A stretch of 7,670 nt of DNA from Candidatus Bathyarchaeota archaeon ex4484_135. GTDB lineage: Archaea > Thermoproteota > Bathyarchaeia > EX4484-135. Positions within the stretch are counted from its first letter, which is position 1. Each line of letters starts with the position of its first letter. This document shows positions 5,898 through 7,670 of this stretch, in pieces. Under the pieces are notes generated by a model, which did not search any database, was not told where the DNA came from, and was given only the letters and a program-made list of their open reading frames with translations. The stretch lies in NCBI GenBank assembly GCA_002255025.1, contig NJEJ01000069.1, forward strand, positions 1-7,670, given 5' to 3'. The position numbers and the translations under genes are program-made.

Positions 5898-6325
5898 ATG
5901 AGCTCCTCACGCTTCAGCAGCTCGTAGGCCTCGCTCCCGCACGTCGTGACGACGGATATGGCTTCTGCCATCTTCCTCATGGCCTCGTCCAGCAGGCCCG
6001 AGTGGGCGAGGCTCGATACCTCAGATAGCATGGCGTTCACATCCCCGAACTCCTGACGGCCTGTGGTGTTCTGGGCTATCCTCACCTCGGTCATGAGGGC
6101 GTCCAAGAAGTGCTTGAACATCCTCCTGGCACCAGATAGCTCGGCTCCCTCGAGGCCCCTGAGGCCGTCGAGCATCTTGGAGGCCATTATAAGGAAGGAC
6201 TTGACACGCTCCGAGTGTTGGAACAGCACAAGGGCATCACGTACCTCCCTCGGTGCCAAGCTTGACACCACGTGAACTCTGCCTCGGCATGTTAAAAGGC
6301 TGAGCGAGGCCAGGCCGTTGGCCAT
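5894..6325 (-). CDS. Small helical protein of unknown function
   Basis: I do not recognise this gene. From ATG 6325 it encodes 143 residues, nearly all predictable as amphipathic helices without membrane segments. Segments such as ALVLFQHSERVKSFLIMA and LLDEAMRKMAEAI suggest a helical bundle. Another start fits the promoter signals better: GTG 6268, which lies 26 bases from CTTTTAACA (6298-6290, minus strand) and would give a leaderless 124-residue product that drops the odd first 19 residues. The codon use matches the neighbours. It ends in a TAA whose bases overlap the TAG of nrdG on the other strand. It is divergent from the kleisin-like gene, so shared control or a shared pathway with that operon is possible but unproven. 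Confidence 0.65.
   Translation of the reverse strand: MANGLASLSLLTCRGRVHVVSSLAPREVRDALVLFQHSERVKSFLIMASKMLDGLRGLEGAELSGARRMFKHFLDALMTEVRIAQNTTGRQEFGDVNAMLSEVSSLAHSGLLDEAMRKMAEAISVVTTCGSEAYELLKREELI
6290..6298 (-). promoter_or_regulatory. Possible TATA box for a shorter form of the helical protein
   Basis: The minus strand reads CTTTTAACA, about 26 bases before the in-frame GTG at 6268, a leaderless arrangement. It lies inside the longer reading frame, so it is only relevant if the true start is GTG 6268. Confidence 0.35.
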
Positions 6326-6333
6326 GCTGAAGC

Positions 6334-6366
6334 CTTTTACGAGTCAACGTGAGTTTCCGGGTGGAG
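6334..6366 (+). promoter_or_regulatory. Weak TATA box and ribosome binding site of the kleisin-like operon
   Basis: CTTTTACG (about 6334-6341) lies 34-41 bases before ATG 6375, and GGGTGGAG (6359-6366) is eight bases before that ATG. The ribosome binding site is good; the TATA match is only fair. Confidence 0.45.
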
Positions 6367-6374
6367 ACTAAGTC

Positions 6375-7160
6375 ATGGCGAGGGCTGGGAAGGAAGCCCG
6401 GGAGAAGTTGAAGAACATAATAGAAGCCTGTAAGGATGTTGAGGCAGGCAAGATCGATCCCTTCTCCATACCGGTTGAACACCTCATAGAGGCCATAAGG
6501 GCCCTCTTCCCGCTCTGGGATAAACCTGAGGATTTAATACTCGATGCAGAAGCCCTAGAGGCCATATCTGGCGTCATAAGGGCACAGAGCGAGTGGGTCA
6601 AAGACCGTTCGACACGGTTGTACAGGGATCCCTTCCTTATAGAGGAGAAGCTGGGCCAAATGGATCCCGAGGAGCTGGCCAACATATTCCTGAGGGCCTG
6701 GCACCCGGTAGTAGAGTTGGAGCAGCTTACAACCCTCGGCCTAGAAATGGCCCTTAAGTACTGGTCAGAGCTACCGGGCAAGGCTGAGGGTCCTCCTGAG
6801 GCTCGCCTTAGCCCTATCGAGCCGGTGGAGGTCGCAGGCCCAGGTCTTGTGCCCGAGGAGGAAATACAGGAAGCTCTAGAAGCCCTCTGGCTCGAGCTGA
6901 AAGAGGCTGCCAGAGGAGGATGGGCCCGCTACTGGGACTTCATAACGGCCGGTACATATGCCGAAACGGCCAAGAGGGCCTACTTGACCAGCTTCCTCAT
7001 AACGTATGGCTACGCCAGCTTGGGAGTGGACCCGCTAGAGGGCGAGCTGGTCCTGAAGCCTAGGAGGAGGCCCAGGAGGAAGTCTAAGGAGAAAATCACC
7101 TCGCTTGTTATACCGTTGGCTTACGAGGAGTGGTTAAGCCATGTCGGCCAAGAGGGGTAA
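6375..7160 (+). CDS. Kleisin-like protein related to ScpA
   Basis: The 261 residues fit the kleisin plan. An N-terminal helical domain (about 1-135) contains GKIDPFSIPVEHLIEAI and LDAEALEAISGVIRAQSEW, like the ScpA start where a short KIDP loop leads into helices that bind the SMC neck. A proline- and acid-rich linker (about 135-165) follows. The C-terminal part (about 165-225) ends in LTSFLITYGYASLG.DPLEGELVL, like the winged helix of ScpA that caps the SMC head. A very basic run, PRRRPRRKSKEK, and a short tail complete it. The length is normal for ScpA. The stop overlaps the next gene by 20 bases, so both are co-translated, and that gene looks like a KITE subunit, the standard kleisin partner. 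No SMC gene is in the window. The call rests on pattern, not on a search; alternative: an unrelated archaeal helical protein. Confidence 0.5.
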   Translation: MARAGKEAREKLKNIIEACKDVEAGKIDPFSIPVEHLIEAIRALFPLWDKPEDLILDAEALEAISGVIRAQSEWVKDRSTRLYRDPFLIEEKLGQMDPEELANIFLRAWHPVVELEQLTTLGLEMALKYWSELPGKAEGPPEARLSPIEPVEVAGPGLVPEEEIQEALEALWLELKEAARGGWARYWDFITAGTYAETAKRAYLTSFLITYGYASLGVDPLEGELVLKPRRRPRRKSKEKITSLVIPLAYEEWLSHVGQEG

Positions 7161-7670
7161 GGCCTACTACGCCAGGAAGGTCAAGAAAGCCGTCCACCTT
7201 CTGTTCTTCAGGCACCGGTACAAGCCCGGCGTCAAGGGCTCAGAGCTGAAGAAGGCCATAGGTCCGGACTATTTGAAGGTCCTCAAAGTGCTTGACGGCC
7301 TCCTGAGGCCGTTAGACCTTCAGGTAAAACAGGTCTTCGAAGTCCCCGCGGAGGGGCTGAGGCTTGGAGCTCGTGAGGGTCCTGAGGAGCCCAGCAGGTC
7401 ACCGGACGAGGCCCGTTATTATGTGGTCCTCAGGGGTACCCTTGAGCCGACCGAGCTGAAGTACTGCGGCTGGAGGATAGACGATATAGCAGCCCTCGCC
7501 CTCTCCATAGCGGTCATACTGGCCAGGGGCGGCAAGGCCCCGAGGGCGTGGAAAAGTTCCTGGCCGAGAAGCTCCCGAGCTGGAGGGTGAAGATGGGTCT
7601 TGACAGGTTCATAAGGTCTGGCTACCTGGGCGAGGACGAACAGGGCGTTTTGTACCTAGATTGGCGTACG
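7141..7670 (+). CDS. MAGE/Nse3-like (KITE) tandem winged-helix protein, frame broken near 7540, runs off the window
   Basis: The N-terminal part begins with a basic segment (SAKRGKAYYARKVKK). A winged helix follows, with KGSELKKAIGPDYLKVLKVLDGLLRPLDLQVKQVFE and a YYVVLRGTL strand, as in the first half of MAGE/Nse3 domains. A hydrophobic helix, DDIAALALSIAVILARGGKAP, matches the start of the second winged helix. As written the frame then stops at 7590 after a low-complexity, Ser/Arg-rich end. One frame back, from 7542, it reads EGVEKFLAEKLPSWRVKMG and continues to LDRFIRSGYLG and LYLDW, very like the end of MAGE domains (FV..YL......WGPR). A single C lost from the run at 7538-7541 would join the two. 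The rest lies beyond the window. KITE proteins (ScpB, MukE, Nse1/Nse3) bind kleisins, and the overlapping upstream gene is kleisin-like. Family call by eye; moderately sure. Confidence 0.55.

Overview
The window reads as a stretch of chromosome from a thermophilic, probably anaerobic archaeon of the Thermoproteota/Korarchaeota side of the tree; I cannot place it more closely. The grounds are archaeal TATA-box promoters 25-35 bases upstream of starts, a tRNA-Tyr with the archaeal C1-G72 pair and a bulge-helix-bulge type intron, HdrB/HdrC subunits, high GC with heavy use of AGG and ATA codons, and TTG/GTG starts.

Layout. Positions 1-1201 hold the end of hdrC and a complete hdrB (heterodisulfide reductase type, electron transfer through Fe-S clusters), in one operon with overlapping stop and start codons. 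Positions 1318-3766 hold one large gene for an exported, membrane-anchored ABC-transporter substrate-binding protein (peptide/SBP family 5) that is broken by at least three frame changes. One is a perfect 70-bp tandem duplication, one looks like loss of an AG dinucleotide and one like a 1-base loss; a further 13-bp tandem duplication seems to be compensated. Positions 3876-4013 (minus) encode tRNA-Tyr(GUA) with a 61-nt intron made almost wholly of three perfect hairpins; its TATA box overlaps the stop codon of the gene behind it. Positions 4041-4799 (minus) encode a COG1237-type metallo-beta-lactamase-fold protein related to the RFA-P synthase family of methanopterin synthesis.

From 4889 on the plus strand there is a coupled pair, a small CPRC glutaredoxin/thioredoxin-like protein and an NrdG-type radical SAM activase, probably serving the anaerobic ribonucleotide reductase, whose gene is not in the window. 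A small helical protein of unknown function (minus, 5894-6325) converges on nrdG with overlapping stop codons. It is divergent from the last operon (6375 to the window end): a ScpA-like kleisin overlapping a protein that resembles MAGE/Nse3 (KITE, tandem winged-helix) proteins. The second gene has an apparent 1-base loss in a C run near 7540; after it the frame resumes with a clear MAGE-like C-terminus that continues to the window edge.

The most interesting items are the kleisin + MAGE/Nse3-like pair (a possible chromosome-organising module with no SMC gene visible here), the three-hairpin tRNA intron, and the several indels, which are either real gene decay or sequence errors. The indel question decides whether two genes here are functional.
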